DNA of 64,000 nucleotides from Agromyces albus. Its GTDB lineage: Bacteria > Actinomycetota > Actinomycetes > Actinomycetales > Microbacteriaceae. The notes below the pieces were generated by a model. That model saw nothing but the letters and a program-made list of their open reading frames with translations. It did not search any database and had not been told where the DNA came from. Each line of letters opens with the position of its first letter. Positions within the stretch are counted from its first letter, which is position 1. Positions 39,201 through 50,538 of this stretch are shown here, piece after piece. A program made the position numbers and the translations under genes. The stretch spans positions 434,001-498,000 of the forward strand of contig NZ_JAUSWX010000001.1 in assembly GCF_030815405.1 (NCBI RefSeq), given 5' to 3'.

Positions 39201-40819
39201 ATGTCACAGCGCTCACGCCGGTCTTCGACACCGCCGACGGGGTGACGGCTTCGCCGGCATCCGGCGACACCGTCGACCTCGGCGAGCCGCTGGTGGTCAC
39301 GCTGACCGCACCCGACGGCTCGACGGCGACGTGGACGATGCAGGCGCGCGTGATGGCCAGTCCGGTGCTGCCGGGCCTGTACGCCGACCCGAACATCGCG
39401 GTGTTCGGTGACACGTACTACATCTACGCGACGACTGACGGGTTCGCCGGCTGGGGCGGCAAGGAGTTCTACGTCTGGAAGTCGAGGGACCTCGTCGAAT
39501 GGGAGCGCTCGGCGGAGCCGTTCCTGACCCTCGACGGTGCGAACGGCGACGTGCCGTGGGCGACCGGGAACGCATGGGCGCCGACCGTCATCGAGCGCGG
39601 CGGGAAGTTCTACTTCTACTTCAGCGGTCACAACGCGGCGCTCAACCGCAAGACGATCGGCGTCGCGGTCGCCGATCATCCCGAGGGTCCGTTCGTCGCG
39701 CAGCCGACGGCGATGATCACGAACGGGGAGGCGGTGAAGTCGGGGCAGGCGATCGATCCTGCCGCGTTCCACGACCCCGTGACCGGCAAGCACTACCTGT
39801 TCTGGGGCAACGGCAGCCCGCTCTACGCCGAGCTCAACGACGACATGGTGTCGATCAAGCCTGAGACCATCAAGACGATCGGCGGCCTGACGTCGTTCCG
39901 TGAGGGCTCATTCGTCAATTTCCGAGACGGGCTGTACCACCTCACGTACTCGATCGACGACACCGGCTCGGAGAACTACCGCGTCGGCTACGCCACCGCG
40001 ACGAGCATCGACGGGCCATGGACCTACCGCGGCGTCATCCTGCAGAAGGACACGTCGCTCGGGATCCGCGGAACAGGACACAACTCGGTAATCAACGTGC
40101 CGGGCACCGACGACTGGTACATCGCCTACCACCGGTTCGCGATGCCCGACGGCAACGGGACCCACCGCGAGACGACGATCGACCGCATCGAGTTCGACGA
40201 GAACGGCCTCATGAAGACCGTCACGCCGACGCTCGAGAGCGTCGACGCGCAGACGGTGGTCGACCCCGAGCCGCTCGGCGTCGCGATCAACGGCCAGGCG
40301 GAGGTGGGACAGACGCTCACCGCCGCGGTGGCCGACCCGTGGACCGCGTCGGCATTCCAGTGGACGCGCGACGGTGAGGACATCGCCGGTGCCACCGGCG
40401 TCGAGTACGTGCTCACGTCGGCCGACGTCGACGCGACGATCGCTGTCACGGTGACCGCCGGGAAGCCGCTCTGGAGCCCGTCGACCGCGAGCGCCGAGGT
40501 CGGGCCGGTGCTGCCGGTGCCGACGGCGCCCGCGCAGCCCGGCGCGCCCAAGGTGACGGCCGGACCGGCGTCGATCACGGTGCGCTGGGAGGCGCCCGAC
40601 GATGGCGGCCGTGCGATCTCGGGATACACGATCACGCTGACGCCGCGTGGGACCGATCAGCCGACGCTCGTGAAGGACGTCGGCGGCACCTCGGTCACGG
40701 TGACGTTCTCCGGCCTGCAGCCGGGTGCGAAGTACCGCGCGACGATCGTGGCGCACAACGAGATCGGCTCGTCGCCGGTGTCGGCGCCGTCAGCGGAGGT
40801 ACTGGTGCGGAAGAAGTAG
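36218..40819 (+). CDS. Secreted multidomain protein with two GH43 glycosidase domains
   Basis: This 1533-residue exported enzyme has a signal peptide (1-33, ending AFA), a LamG/concanavalin-like domain (about 35-250), two bacterial Ig-like domains (250-420), a GH43 domain (421-745), a second LamG-like domain (750-965) closely repeating the first, a linker domain (968-1045), a second GH43 domain (1051-1345), an Ig-like domain (1350-1432) and a fibronectin III domain (1438-1530). Both GH43 units keep acidic residues at expected places (LRDPF and AVEGPT in the first; YADPN, AIDPAAF and FREGS in the second). It probably removes arabinose or xylose from plant polysaccharides. No sortase motif is present. 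SD GAAGGA precedes ATG 36218. Confidence 0.85.
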   Translation: MKPNVVRRTVAGVTAALLGVSVALTATQPAFAAPDERLVAHYTLDETSGAVAADQSGNGRDATIVGGPTLTGGEGVRLDGVDDHVRLPNNILAGLTSITVSTEVLIRTTQSTPYFIYGMGNTNSSGVGNGYLFSTGNAYKSSIATGNWSTEQTVNSGANLARGVWKTITYTLDDASNTARIYLDGVQVAQNTNVTITPGAIGNSVTAANYLGRSVYTADRYLAGSLRDFRIYEVALTAEEVAALQPADQVKVDRDLAVLDLGDLSAVEGNLTLPTSGPNGAAIAWASSDPEVVSDSGVVTRPAASDGDASVTLTASVTRGGATGTKPFVATVIAEEDDQAIVDAAAAALAITNVDDVRGNLTLPGAPAGTQVAWASSVPAIIAADGVVVRPASDTDVTLTATVTRNAASATREFVAKVRAAVELDEFEGYAFAYFTGNSLAGENIYFAASEGNNALDWRELNGGQPTLTSKYGTKGLRDPFIIRSPEGDTFYLIATDLSIGSGTNWDASQRTGSQYLEVWESRDLVNWSEQRHVKVAPDTAGNTWAPEAYYDETIGAYVVFWASKLYAENDPGHTGSTYNKMLYATTRDFVTFSEPQIWQDQGMSRIDSTVIKAGDVYHRFTKDEGAGGTGCSDIIQETSTELRATLEAWTMIDSCIGRDAGTSAVEGPTVFTSNPGDVNGEKTYLFVDEYGGRGYIPLQTDDIANPAWAVAPEYDLPASPRHGTVLPVTAAELERLTAGPPPVEANEDGEVLRYDFTDAAGTVVTDRSGMGNDGTIVGGAAWQGEALTFDGTDDYVDLPDHLLTGVEDVTVEAEVKISPSQSGSYFIYGFGNTDASGVGSGYLFTTGNSAYRTGIASGNWTTEQNASSGSALPRDKWVHLTYTLAGTTARLYLDGVEVARNTGVTLDPGDIGGGSTLANYLGRSLYNADPRFRGQFREFALYNRALSAGEVLTRSGNTAALAGVTLAESEQLKVAPIVNAAARTVVFPVVPGTDVTALTPVFDTADGVTASPASGDTVDLGEPLVVTLTAPDGSTATWTMQARVMASPVLPGLYADPNIAVFGDTYYIYATTDGFAGWGGKEFYVWKSRDLVEWERSAEPFLTLDGANGDVPWATGNAWAPTVIERGGKFYFYFSGHNAALNRKTIGVAVADHPEGPFVAQPTAMITNGEAVKSGQAIDPAAFHDPVTGKHYLFWGNGSPLYAELNDDMVSIKPETIKTIGGLTSFREGSFVNFRDGLYHLTYSIDDTGSENYRVGYATATSIDGPWTYRGVILQKDTSLGIRGTGHNSVINVPGTDDWYIAYHRFAMPDGNGTHRETTIDRIEFDENGLMKTVTPTLESVDAQTVVDPEPLGVAINGQAEVGQTLTAAVADPWTASAFQWTRDGEDIAGATGVEYVLTSADVDATIAVTVTAGKPLWSPSTASAEVGPVLPVPTAPAQPGAPKVTAGPASITVRWEAPDDGGRAISGYTITLTPRGTDQPTLVKDVGGTSVTVTFSGLQPGAKYRATIVAHNEIGSSPVSAPSAEVLVRKK

Positions 40820-40833
40820 CCGGCACGAGTGCC

Positions 40834-40867
40834 GAGGGCGGGGTCGACTGCAGTCGGCTCCGCCCTC
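40834..40867 (+). terminator. Terminator hairpin after the GH43 gene
   Basis: GAGGGCGG (40834-40841) pairs with CCGCCCTC (40860-40867), and the interior contains the 12-bp palindrome CGACTGCAGTCG. TTCC follows. It is a convincing stem-loop terminator 15 nt past the stop. Confidence 0.7.
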
Positions 40868-40939
40868 TTCCATAGCACGGCACTCCAGTTCGAGGCATCC
40901 CCTTCCAGCAACCGGAAGGCACCGCGTACGTTGACGGGC

Positions 40940-41941
40940 ATGACGTCCGAGGCGCCCCTTCGCGATTCGAGTGGCCATGAGCATCGAGCCGCGCTGATCT
41001 ACAACCCGGTGAAGGTCGAGCTCGACGACCTGAAGCCGATCGTCGAAGCCATCGAACAGGAAGTCGGCTGGACCCCCACGCTGTACTTGGAGACGACAGC
41101 GGAAGACCCGGGAGCCGGGCAGGCGGAGAAGGCACTCAGCGCCGGCGTGGCAGTCGTGATCGCCGCGGGCGGTGACGGCACGGTGCGCGTCGTCGCCGAG
41201 GTGCTCCGAGGTTCGGGGGTACCGCTTGCGCTCCTTCCCTCCGGAACCGGTAACCTGCTCGCGCGCAACCTCGACCTCACGCTCGACGACCCCGAGCATT
41301 CGCTGCGCAGCGCCTTCGCCGGGGAGAACCGCCCGATCGACATGGCCGTGATCGACATCCGCGATGGCAGCGGGGCGGTACACCGGTACTCATACCTCGT
41401 GATGGCCGGCCTCGGCTTGGACGCCAAGATGCTCGCCCACACCGACGAGGAGCTCAAGGCGAAAGCGGGGTGGCTCGCCTACGTGAAGGCGATCGGGGTC
41501 GCCCTTCGCGACCGCAACCGCTTGCGCATGCGCTTCAAGCTCGACGGCGGGGGCACTCGCACGCTGCGGGCCCACACCATCATGATCGGCAACTGCGGAT
41601 CCCTGCCAGCGAACATTCTGCTGCTCCCAGAGGCGGCCGTCGACGACGGCGAGTTCGACATCGTCGTGCTGCGACCCGAGGGCTTCATCGGCTGGGTGCA
41701 GATCACGGTCAAGATCTTCTGGGAGAACGGGGTGCTCCGGCGCATGACTGCCGGACGCAGGCTCATGGGAGCGACGAAGGAGGTGCGGGCGCTGAACTAC
41801 CTCAAGGGCAAGGAACTCGTCGTCTCCCTCAGCAGGCCGGAGCAGATCCAGCTCGACGGCGACGGGGTCGGCGAGGCACGGGCTTTCAGGACCTGGATCG
41901 ATCCGAGGTCGCTGCTGGTTCGGATTCCCGCGGAGGAATGA
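40940..41941 (+). CDS. Diacylglycerol kinase-like lipid kinase
   Basis: This 333-residue protein has the DAGK catalytic domain: ALIYNPVKVELDDLK at the N-terminus, the nucleotide-binding motif IAAGGDGTVRVVAEVL (about residues 72-87), LALLPSGTGNLLARNL and a C-terminal domain with VDDGEFDIVVLRPE. Homologues phosphorylate diacylglycerol or related lipids at the membrane. ATG 40940 lies 7 nt after TACGTT (40927-40932), a leaderless start. It is a monocistronic gene convergent with the symporter operon. Confidence 0.85.
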   Translation: MTSEAPLRDSSGHEHRAALIYNPVKVELDDLKPIVEAIEQEVGWTPTLYLETTAEDPGAGQAEKALSAGVAVVIAAGGDGTVRVVAEVLRGSGVPLALLPSGTGNLLARNLDLTLDDPEHSLRSAFAGENRPIDMAVIDIRDGSGAVHRYSYLVMAGLGLDAKMLAHTDEELKAKAGWLAYVKAIGVALRDRNRLRMRFKLDGGGTRTLRAHTIMIGNCGSLPANILLLPEAAVDDGEFDIVVLRPEGFIGWVQITVKIFWENGVLRRMTAGRRLMGATKEVRALNYLKGKELVVSLSRPEQIQLDGDGVGEARAFRTWIDPRSLLVRIPAEE

Positions 41942-41982
41942 CGACGGGTCTCAGCTCTGCTGTGGTCTTCCGGCACGGCGCG

Positions 41983-43467
41983 TCACGATGCGCCGGGTGA
42001 TCCGCTCGCACGAGGAAGTTCCGGGGTGTGCAACCGACTGAGCATCCGGTCGGTGTTCAGGGGCGTGCGGCGGTCGAGCAGTGAGACGGCGATCGTGGTC
42101 AGCGCCGCGGCGGGGATCGTCCAGGCTCCGGGTTGCGCGAGCAACGCCGCGGCGGGGCCGGCCTGCGGCCCGAACACCGATGATGCGATGAGCGCGGCCG
42201 CGCAGAGCACAGACCCGACGAGCATCCCGGCGATCGCGCCTCGAGCCGTCAGGGGGCGCCACCAGATTCCGAGCACGATGACGGGTGAGAGCGCCGAGGC
42301 GGCGAAGACGAAGACGTTGGCGACGGAGGTCACGAGGCCCTGGGGAACCGTTGCGAGCGCGAATCCCAGCGGCACGGCGGCGCACACGACGGCCGCCCAT
42401 CGGAAGGAGCGGACCGTGCCGTGGAACAGGTCCTGGCTGACGACACTCGACAGCGACACGACGAGTCCGGACGATGTGCCGAGGAACGCTGCCAGGGCGC
42501 CGGCGATGACGAGCGCGGTGAGCAGCTCTCCCGCGATGCCCGGGATCAGGCGCGAGGGCAGCAGGAGTGCCACGGTGTCGGCGATGCCCGGTCGGGCGAG
42601 GTCGGGTGCGGTGGCCCGGGCGACGAGGCCGATCGTGCCCGAGACCATGTAGAAGGCGCTGATCATGGCGATGACGATGACGGTCGTCCAGCGCGCCGAG
42701 CTCCCGGTCGGGCTCGTGTAGAAGCGCACGAGGACGTGCGGCAGGCCGATTGTGCCGCAGAGCAGGGCCAGCAGCAGCGACGCCGTCGTGTAGGCGTCGA
42801 GTCCGCTCGGACCGTGCTCGGCAGGGAACACGAGCTCGGGATCGATGCGCGGCTCGTACCCACCGAGCGTGATCACGAAGAAGATGACGGGCACGAGGAG
42901 TGCGCCGAGTTTGAGCCAGAACAGGAACGCCTGCACGAAGGTGATGGAGCGCATGCCTCCCGCCGCGACCGAGCCGCTGACGACGACGGCGACGACGACG
43001 GCGCCCACCCACGGCGGGATGTCGGCGACGACGTTGACCGCGAGTGCCGCCCCGTGCAGCTGGGGCACGATGTAGAGCCAGCCGATGACGAGCACGAGGG
43101 CGCTCGTGATCCGGCGGGCGACGATGGAGTCGAGGCGGGCGTGGATGAAGTCGGGGATCGTGTAGGCGCCGCTTCGCCGCAGGGGCGCGGCGACGAACAT
43201 GAGCACGAGCAGGTATCCGGCGGCATAGCCGATGGGGAACCAGAACGCGTCGGAGCCGGAGAGGAGCACGAGCCCCGACAGCCCGAGGAAGGTGCCGGCC
43301 GAGAGGTACTCGCCGCTGATGGCGGACGCGTTCCAGATCGGACGCACCGTGCGGGACGCCACGAAGAAGTCGCTCGTCGTGCGGGAGATGCGCAGGCCGT
43401 AGACGCCGATGAGCGACGTGACGACGAGCACGAGCGCGATCGCGCCCACGGCGAGAATCGGGTTCAT
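41983..43467 (-). CDS. Sodium:solute symporter (acetate/pyruvate type)
   Basis: This 494-residue protein is a sodium:solute symporter with about 13 helices, related to ActP/MctC monocarboxylate permeases: RTVRPIWNASAISGEYLSAGTFLG, YTIPDFIHARL, GGMRSITFVQAFLFWLKL and LPHVLVRFYTSPTGSSARW. It would import acetate, pyruvate or propionate with sodium or protons. ATG 43467 overlaps the stop of the DUF485 gene, its standard partner. It is the last gene of the cstA operon. Confidence 0.87.
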   Translation of the reverse strand: MNPILAVGAIALVLVVTSLIGVYGLRISRTTSDFFVASRTVRPIWNASAISGEYLSAGTFLGLSGLVLLSGSDAFWFPIGYAAGYLLVLMFVAAPLRRSGAYTIPDFIHARLDSIVARRITSALVLVIGWLYIVPQLHGAALAVNVVADIPPWVGAVVVAVVVSGSVAAGGMRSITFVQAFLFWLKLGALLVPVIFFVITLGGYEPRIDPELVFPAEHGPSGLDAYTTASLLLALLCGTIGLPHVLVRFYTSPTGSSARWTTVIVIAMISAFYMVSGTIGLVARATAPDLARPGIADTVALLLPSRLIPGIAGELLTALVIAGALAAFLGTSSGLVVSLSSVVSQDLFHGTVRSFRWAAVVCAAVPLGFALATVPQGLVTSVANVFVFAASALSPVIVLGIWWRPLTARGAIAGMLVGSVLCAAALIASSVFGPQAGPAAALLAQPGAWTIPAAALTTIAVSLLDRRTPLNTDRMLSRLHTPELPRASGSPGAS

Positions 43468-43883
43468 TCGTGCTCCACGAGGGCGTTGAACCGGCGCTCC
43501 GTGCGCATCGCGGCGACCGCGAAGACCGCGGCATAGATGATGATGATCGGGTAGAAGCCGTAGGCCTGGATCAACCAGGGCAGCGGCACGCCGCCGATCG
43601 AGAGGTCGTGCAGCTCGGGTACCCGGCTGATCACGAAGGTGACGGATGCCACGACCACGACGAACGAGAGCACGCACGCCAGCGCGAGGCGGCCTTGGGT
43701 GCGCATGAGGCTGCGGGTGAACACCGTCTCCGCCTCGCTGACCTGTGAGGCGCCCACCCGCACCAACGGCTCAGCTCGATTCGAGGGCTGGTCGGCGGAG
43801 CTCACCCGCTCACGGATCGGCTTGCCCTGCCCGCGGCGAGGTTCGGCGGGCGGGCCGCCGCGCGAGGCATCCGGATCGGTCAT
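43464..43883 (-). CDS. DUF485 membrane protein, partner of the symporter
   Basis: This 139-residue protein has a charged N-terminal region of about 60 residues and two hydrophobic helices (LALACVLSFVVVVASVTFVI and LIQAYGFYPIIIIYAAVFAV). DUF485 (YjcH-like) proteins are encoded directly before acetate symporters. The gene overlaps the response regulator upstream and the symporter downstream by 4 nt each. The N-terminus is longer than usual for the family. Confidence 0.82.
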   Translation of the reverse strand: MTDPDASRGGPPAEPRRGQGKPIRERVSSADQPSNRAEPLVRVGASQVSEAETVFTRSLMRTQGRLALACVLSFVVVVASVTFVISRVPELHDLSIGGVPLPWLIQAYGFYPIIIIYAAVFAVAAMRTERRFNALVEHE

Positions 43884-44656
43884 GCTCGGCCCTCACGAGG
43901 CTGCAGGATCGCCTCGCGAACCGCGGCGATCGATCGTCGGCTGACCGGGATCTCCTCTTGGCCGACGCTGACCGAGGGGTGCGTGCCGGTGAGCCTGATC
44001 GTGCTGATGGCGTTGCGGTCGACGAGGTACGAGCGATGGACCCGGATGAAGCCAGCCTCTGCCCAGCGCAGCTCGAGGTCGGAGATCGACTCGCGGATCA
44101 GGTGGCTGCCGGTCTCGGTGACGAGTCGCGAGTAGTCGCCCTCCGCCTGGACCCAGCGAACGTCGTTGCGATGGACGACGCGGGTGATGTGCCCGACACG
44201 GACCGGGATGCTCTCGTCGGGGATCGTCTCTGGCTGTTCGGGCGTCTCACGACCGGCGATGATCCGCCCGATGGCGCGGTGCAGCCGCTCGCGGCGGATC
44301 GGCTTGAGGATGAAGTCGACGGCGGCGAAGTCGAACGCCTCGACGGCGCCGGCCTCGTCTGCGGTGACGAACACGATCGCCGGCGGCTGGGTGAACCGGG
44401 ACATGGCGCGCGCGAGGTCGAATCCAGACAGCCCGGGCATGTGGATGTCGAGGAACGCGGCGTCGACCTGGTGCTCTGCGAGCAGGCGAACCGCTTCGGA
44501 ACCGGAGGATGCCCGCCAGATCCCCCCGATGCGCGCATCTCGCCGCAAGAGCTGTTCCAGCTCGTCGAGCACGGGTCGCTCGTCGTCGGCGATGAGCACG
44601 TCGATCGTCCCGGCGTCGGCGCCGGCGCCGGCTCCTGACTCGTCTGCGGCTGTCAT
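43880..44656 (-). CDS. LytTR-family response regulator
   Basis: This 258-residue protein has a receiver domain (IDVLIADDERPVLDELEQLL; phosphoacceptor aspartate in DAAFLDIHMPGLSGFD; KPIRRER) and a LytTR DNA-binding domain (VRWVQAEGDYSRLVTETG, FIRVHRSYLVDRNAIS). It should be phosphorylated by the kinase encoded upstream and activate carboxylate-uptake genes, as BtsR or YpdB do in E. coli. Both ends overlap neighbouring genes by 4 nt. Confidence 0.9.
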   Translation of the reverse strand: MTAADESGAGAGADAGTIDVLIADDERPVLDELEQLLRRDARIGGIWRASSGSEAVRLLAEHQVDAAFLDIHMPGLSGFDLARAMSRFTQPPAIVFVTADEAGAVEAFDFAAVDFILKPIRRERLHRAIGRIIAGRETPEQPETIPDESIPVRVGHITRVVHRNDVRWVQAEGDYSRLVTETGSHLIRESISDLELRWAEAGFIRVHRSYLVDRNAISTIRLTGTHPSVSVGQEEIPVSRRSIAAVREAILQPREGRA

Positions 44657-45840
44657 CGATTGACCGGCCTTTCCGTCTCGTTGAACGGCTGCGACTTGGG
44701 GATGCGCATGCGCACCATCGTGCCCGCCCCGGGGTTCGTCTCGACGACGAGCGCGTGGTCGTCGCCGTAGATGCGGCGGATGCGGGAGTCGACGTTGCGC
44801 AAGCCGACGTGGTCGGTGGCCTCGCCGGCGGTGAGCAGTGCTCGCAGCTCTTCCGGTTGCATGCCGACCCCGTCGTCGTCGACCGTGATCTCGGTGTGCG
44901 TGCCGTCGTCGCGCGCGGCGATGACGATGGTGCCGCCACGCTCGCGGGGCTCGAGCCCGTGCCGCACCGCATTCTCGACGAGCGGTTGCACGCTGAGGAA
45001 CGGGATGACGGTCGCGAGCGTCTCGGGTGCGATCTGCAATGTGACGCTCAAGCGCTCCTCGAAGCGGGCCCGCTCGAGCTCGACGTAGGAATGGACGCTC
45101 TTGAGCTCCTCGGCGAGCGTCGTGAACTCACCCTGCCGCCGGAACGAGTACCGCGTGAAGTCGGCGAAGTCCAGCACGAGATCCCTCGCCCGCTCCGGGT
45201 CGGTCGTGATGTACGACGCGATGGCACCCAACGCGTTGTAGACGAAGTGAGGGCTGATCTGCGCGCGGAGGGCTCGCAACTCCGCTTCGGCGAGGGCGGC
45301 GCGCGAGGTCTCGAGCTCGCCGAGCTCGATCTGCGCCCCGCACCACTTCGCGACCTCGGTCGTCGCCCGCACGAGTGGCGGGCGCACCTTCGGGGCGAAC
45401 GCGACGATCACGCCGACGACTCTGCCGTTGGCGATGACGGGCGCTCCGACTGCGGCGGGTCGCGTGTCCGAGGTCGGGGTGAGCAGTTGCCGTTGGCCCG
45501 TCTCGATCACGCTGGAGGCCACTTGCCACGCGGCATCCGAGAGGCTCGGCCGCCCGTCGATGGAGACGATCCCCTGCCGGTTCGCGATGGCGATCGCGTC
45601 ACTGGCCAAGAGGGAACGCAACGCACGCGACGCGCGGTGCAGGTCGCCCGTGTCGAGACCCCCGCGGAGGTGCACGGCGGCTCGCGATGCGAGCGAGAGG
45701 GTGCGGAAGGTCGCCCGCTCGGCATCGCTGCCGAGGTCGCGTGCACCGCGCATCAGCCGCCACACGAGCTGGAACAGGACGGTCAGCGCGATGCCGATGC
45801 CGATGCCGGCGAGGACGAGGGCCCACACGTCGTCGATCAT
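44653..45840 (-). CDS. LytS-class histidine kinase with one transmembrane helix and GAF domain
   Basis: This 395-residue kinase has an N-terminal membrane helix (5-28), a GAF-like sensor (about 60-180), the His_kinase segment LRALRAQISPHFVYNALGAI with the phosphoacceptor histidine in SPHF (about residue 196), and an ATPase domain (QPLVENAVRHGLEP, VDDDGVGM). The characterised BtsS/LytS proteins have several membrane helices; here only one is evident, so the signal may be cytosolic. It begins 23 nt after the ybdD stop and overlaps the regulator gene. Confidence 0.86.
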   Translation of the reverse strand: MIDDVWALVLAGIGIGIALTVLFQLVWRLMRGARDLGSDAERATFRTLSLASRAAVHLRGGLDTGDLHRASRALRSLLASDAIAIANRQGIVSIDGRPSLSDAAWQVASSVIETGQRQLLTPTSDTRPAAVGAPVIANGRVVGVIVAFAPKVRPPLVRATTEVAKWCGAQIELGELETSRAALAEAELRALRAQISPHFVYNALGAIASYITTDPERARDLVLDFADFTRYSFRRQGEFTTLAEELKSVHSYVELERARFEERLSVTLQIAPETLATVIPFLSVQPLVENAVRHGLEPRERGGTIVIAARDDGTHTEITVDDDGVGMQPEELRALLTAGEATDHVGLRNVDSRIRRIYGDDHALVVETNPGAGTMVRMRIPKSQPFNETERPVNR

Positions 45841-45863
45841 GTGGGCTCCTCGTCACGTCGTCG

Positions 45864-46072
45864 TCAGCAGCAGCGCGCCCCCGGGTTGCGGTCCTGGTCA
45901 TCCATTCTCTGCCGCCAGAACTGTCGCTCGCTCAGCGGCTGGTGTTCCTCGCCGTGATTCGAGCGGTGGTGTTCAAGATAGCGCTGATAGGAATTGTCGC
46001 CCATCAGGTCTTGGACGTACCAGGCGATGGCTCCGGGCGCGCGCTTCAGGGTCTGGAGCAACGTCTCGGCCA

Positions 46073-46073
<1 letters not shown>
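45864..46073 (-). CDS. YbdD/YjiX family protein
   Basis: This 69-residue protein has the pattern of the YbdD/YjiX (DUF466) family: WYVQDLMGDNSYQRYLEHH and EEHQPLSERQFWRQRMDDQ. It is almost always encoded after cstA-type genes. It ends GARCC. The start ATG shares one base with the cstA stop (TGATG), so it is coupled. The family's function is not established; it may help the transporter. Confidence 0.87.
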
Positions 46074-48361
<2,288 letters not shown>

Positions 48362-48555
48362 GGGGATCCTCCTCGGGTCGCATCATTGCGTACCGGTCAC
48401 CGTAGGAGCGATCCCGGGCGCCGAAACGCCGAGAACGGTCAATGGTCGCGTTGTGCGACAGGCGGTCGATTTCCGCGACGAACGGACGACCAACGCGACG
48501 CTCCGGCGCCACCCCCGGTTCCCGAAGACGGCGACGGCTTCAGTAGGGTGGCGCC

Positions 48556-49029
48556 ATGGCCACTCCCGACTTCGTGCTCGAACTGCGCCGCCATGTCGGC
48601 ACTCGACCGCTCGCGCTCGCCGGAGTGACGGCGGTGATCCTCCGTGGTGACGAGGTGCTGCTCGGCCGGCGCTCCGACACGAGTGCGCTCACGCCGATCA
48701 CGGGCATCATCGACCCGGGTGAGGAGCCGGCGGATGCCGCGCGCCGCGAGGCACTCGAGGAGGCGGGCGTGCGTATCCGCGTCGATCGCCTCGCGTGGGT
48801 GCACCAGATCCCGCGCATCACGTACGCGAACGGCGACGAGGCCGACTACCTCGACCTCACCTTCCGCTGCACGTGGCTCGAGGGCGAGCCGCATCCCGCC
48901 GACGGCGAGATGACCGAGGTCGGCTGGCACCGGCTCGACGAACTCGGCGAGGTGGAGGAGGAGCAGCGCCGGCGCATCCTCACCGCGCTCGACGAACGCG
49001 GTGACGCGCGGTTCGAGGGCGGCGCCTGA
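48556..49029 (+). CDS. Nudix hydrolase
   Basis: This 157-residue protein carries a Nudix box, ITGIIDPGEEPADAARREAL then EEAGV (about residues 49-73), with the glutamates that bind magnesium. It hydrolyses a nucleoside diphosphate linked to another moiety; the substrate is not predictable. ATG 48556 follows TAGGGT (48544-48549) by 6 nt, a leaderless start. It faces the cstA operon divergently over a 194-bp gap with no clear operator. Confidence 0.88.
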   Translation: MATPDFVLELRRHVGTRPLALAGVTAVILRGDEVLLGRRSDTSALTPITGIIDPGEEPADAARREALEEAGVRIRVDRLAWVHQIPRITYANGDEADYLDLTFRCTWLEGEPHPADGEMTEVGWHRLDELGEVEEEQRRRILTALDERGDARFEGGA

Positions 49030-49056
49030 GCATCGGCCGGATGTCGCAGCCGCGCG

Positions 49057-50538
49057 TCACTCGGGTTGGTTGCCCGCGGCGCCGTTGATGGTGAACGGCG
49101 TCGAGACGCCCTCGTACATGACATGCGCGACCAGGCCATCGACCGCGTGCGGGAGGGTGTGGCAGTGGTTGCTCCAGATGCCCGGGTTGTCGGCGACGAA
49201 GGCGATCTCGTACGACTCACCCGGGTGGACGTCGAGGGAGTCGACCCACCAGGGGCTGCCGGATGCCGCGACGCCGTCGCGTGACAGCACGACGACATGG
49301 TGCCCGTGCAGGTGCATCGGGTGCACGTCGCCCGAGTCGTTGACGATGCGCATCGCGACGACGTCGCCCTCGCTCACGTGGAACATCGGCACGTCGGGGA
49401 ACATGCGTCCGTTGATCGTCCAGAAGTTGCCGGGACGCCCGTCGATGATCCCGAAGCGCCGCGCGATCACGTAGTCGAACGATCGGTCGGGCGACGCCGG
49501 GTCGAACGACAGCGGTGTCGGCGTGCCGTAGGCGAGCAGGTCGAGCGTCTCCGAGGGCTGCGGAGCCGGCGGTGCGGATGCCGCAGGGTCGCCGACGTGG
49601 ATGACGCGGGCGCCGCCGACGTGGAGACCCACTGAGCCGTGCTGCGGGGCCCGGACCGGGACATCCGCTCGCCCGCCGGCAGGGATGAGCAGCCGCTGCC
49701 CGTCGACGTCGGTCGGCTCGTTCACGTCGTGCCCGTCGGTGGCGAGCACCCGGAACGGCGCTGCCGACCACACGGCGGCCGTGCCCTGGTCGGTGTTGAT
49801 CACGCGGACCCGCACGGTCTCGCCCGGCGACGCGTCGACGCGTTCGTCGGAGACCCGGCCGTTGAGCGTGTGCTGCCCGCCGTAGACGTGGAGCAGGGCG
49901 GTGGCCTCGAGGTCGGCCGCGGCATCCGTCGGCGACGCCGGCTCGATCACGAGCGCGCCGAGCAGCCCGCCCTCGACCTGCTCGTGCGACACCTGGTGCG
50001 AGTGGTACCAGTACGTGCCGGCATCCGTCGCCTCGAATCGGTAGACATGGCGGCCGCCGACGGGAACGGCGTCTTGCGTGATGCCCGCGACGCCGTCGGC
50101 CGCGTTCGGCACGTCGATGCCGTGCCAGTGCAGCGTCGCGCCGTCGGTCACCGACTCGTTCACGAACGTGACCTCGACGAGGTCGCCCTGCCGCGCCCGC
50201 AATTCGGGTCCCGGTGACGTGCCGTTGACGGTATACCCCTCGATGGGGCGCCCGCCCGGCACGTCGACGGTGTCCTGCCGAGCGACGAGTTCGACCCGCA
50301 CGTCGGCGGGCCGGCCGGGGTCCGCCTGCAGCGAGGTGACGCTGACGGCGTCGCTCTCGTCGGCCGCACCCTCGGCGTGCCCGGCGTGCCCGCCCTCGCC
50401 GGCCTGCCCGCTGCCCATGTCCATGACCGAGTACTCGCCCAGGAGCGTCGAACTCCAGGCGACGGTGCCGGCGCCGAGCGCCGTGGTGACCGCGACGCCC
50501 GTCACCACTCGGCGGAAGAGCTCACGCCTTGACGACAT
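49057..50538 (-). CDS. Multicopper oxidase, possibly Tat-exported
   Basis: This 493-residue three-domain oxidase contains the four copper-ligand motifs HWHG, HSH (YWYHSHQVSH), HPMHLHGHH and HCHTLPH, so both the trinuclear and type 1 centres are present. The N-terminus MSSRRELFRRVVTGVAV fits a Tat-like signal. It would oxidise metals or phenols outside the membrane using oxygen. ATG 50538 lies within the end of the upstream DUF6220 gene (17-nt overlap). The partner gene suggests a membrane-associated redox function. Confidence 0.88.
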   Translation of the reverse strand: MSSRRELFRRVVTGVAVTTALGAGTVAWSSTLLGEYSVMDMGSGQAGEGGHAGHAEGAADESDAVSVTSLQADPGRPADVRVELVARQDTVDVPGGRPIEGYTVNGTSPGPELRARQGDLVEVTFVNESVTDGATLHWHGIDVPNAADGVAGITQDAVPVGGRHVYRFEATDAGTYWYHSHQVSHEQVEGGLLGALVIEPASPTDAAADLEATALLHVYGGQHTLNGRVSDERVDASPGETVRVRVINTDQGTAAVWSAAPFRVLATDGHDVNEPTDVDGQRLLIPAGGRADVPVRAPQHGSVGLHVGGARVIHVGDPAASAPPAPQPSETLDLLAYGTPTPLSFDPASPDRSFDYVIARRFGIIDGRPGNFWTINGRMFPDVPMFHVSEGDVVAMRIVNDSGDVHPMHLHGHHVVVLSRDGVAASGSPWWVDSLDVHPGESYEIAFVADNPGIWSNHCHTLPHAVDGLVAHVMYEGVSTPFTINGAAGNQPE

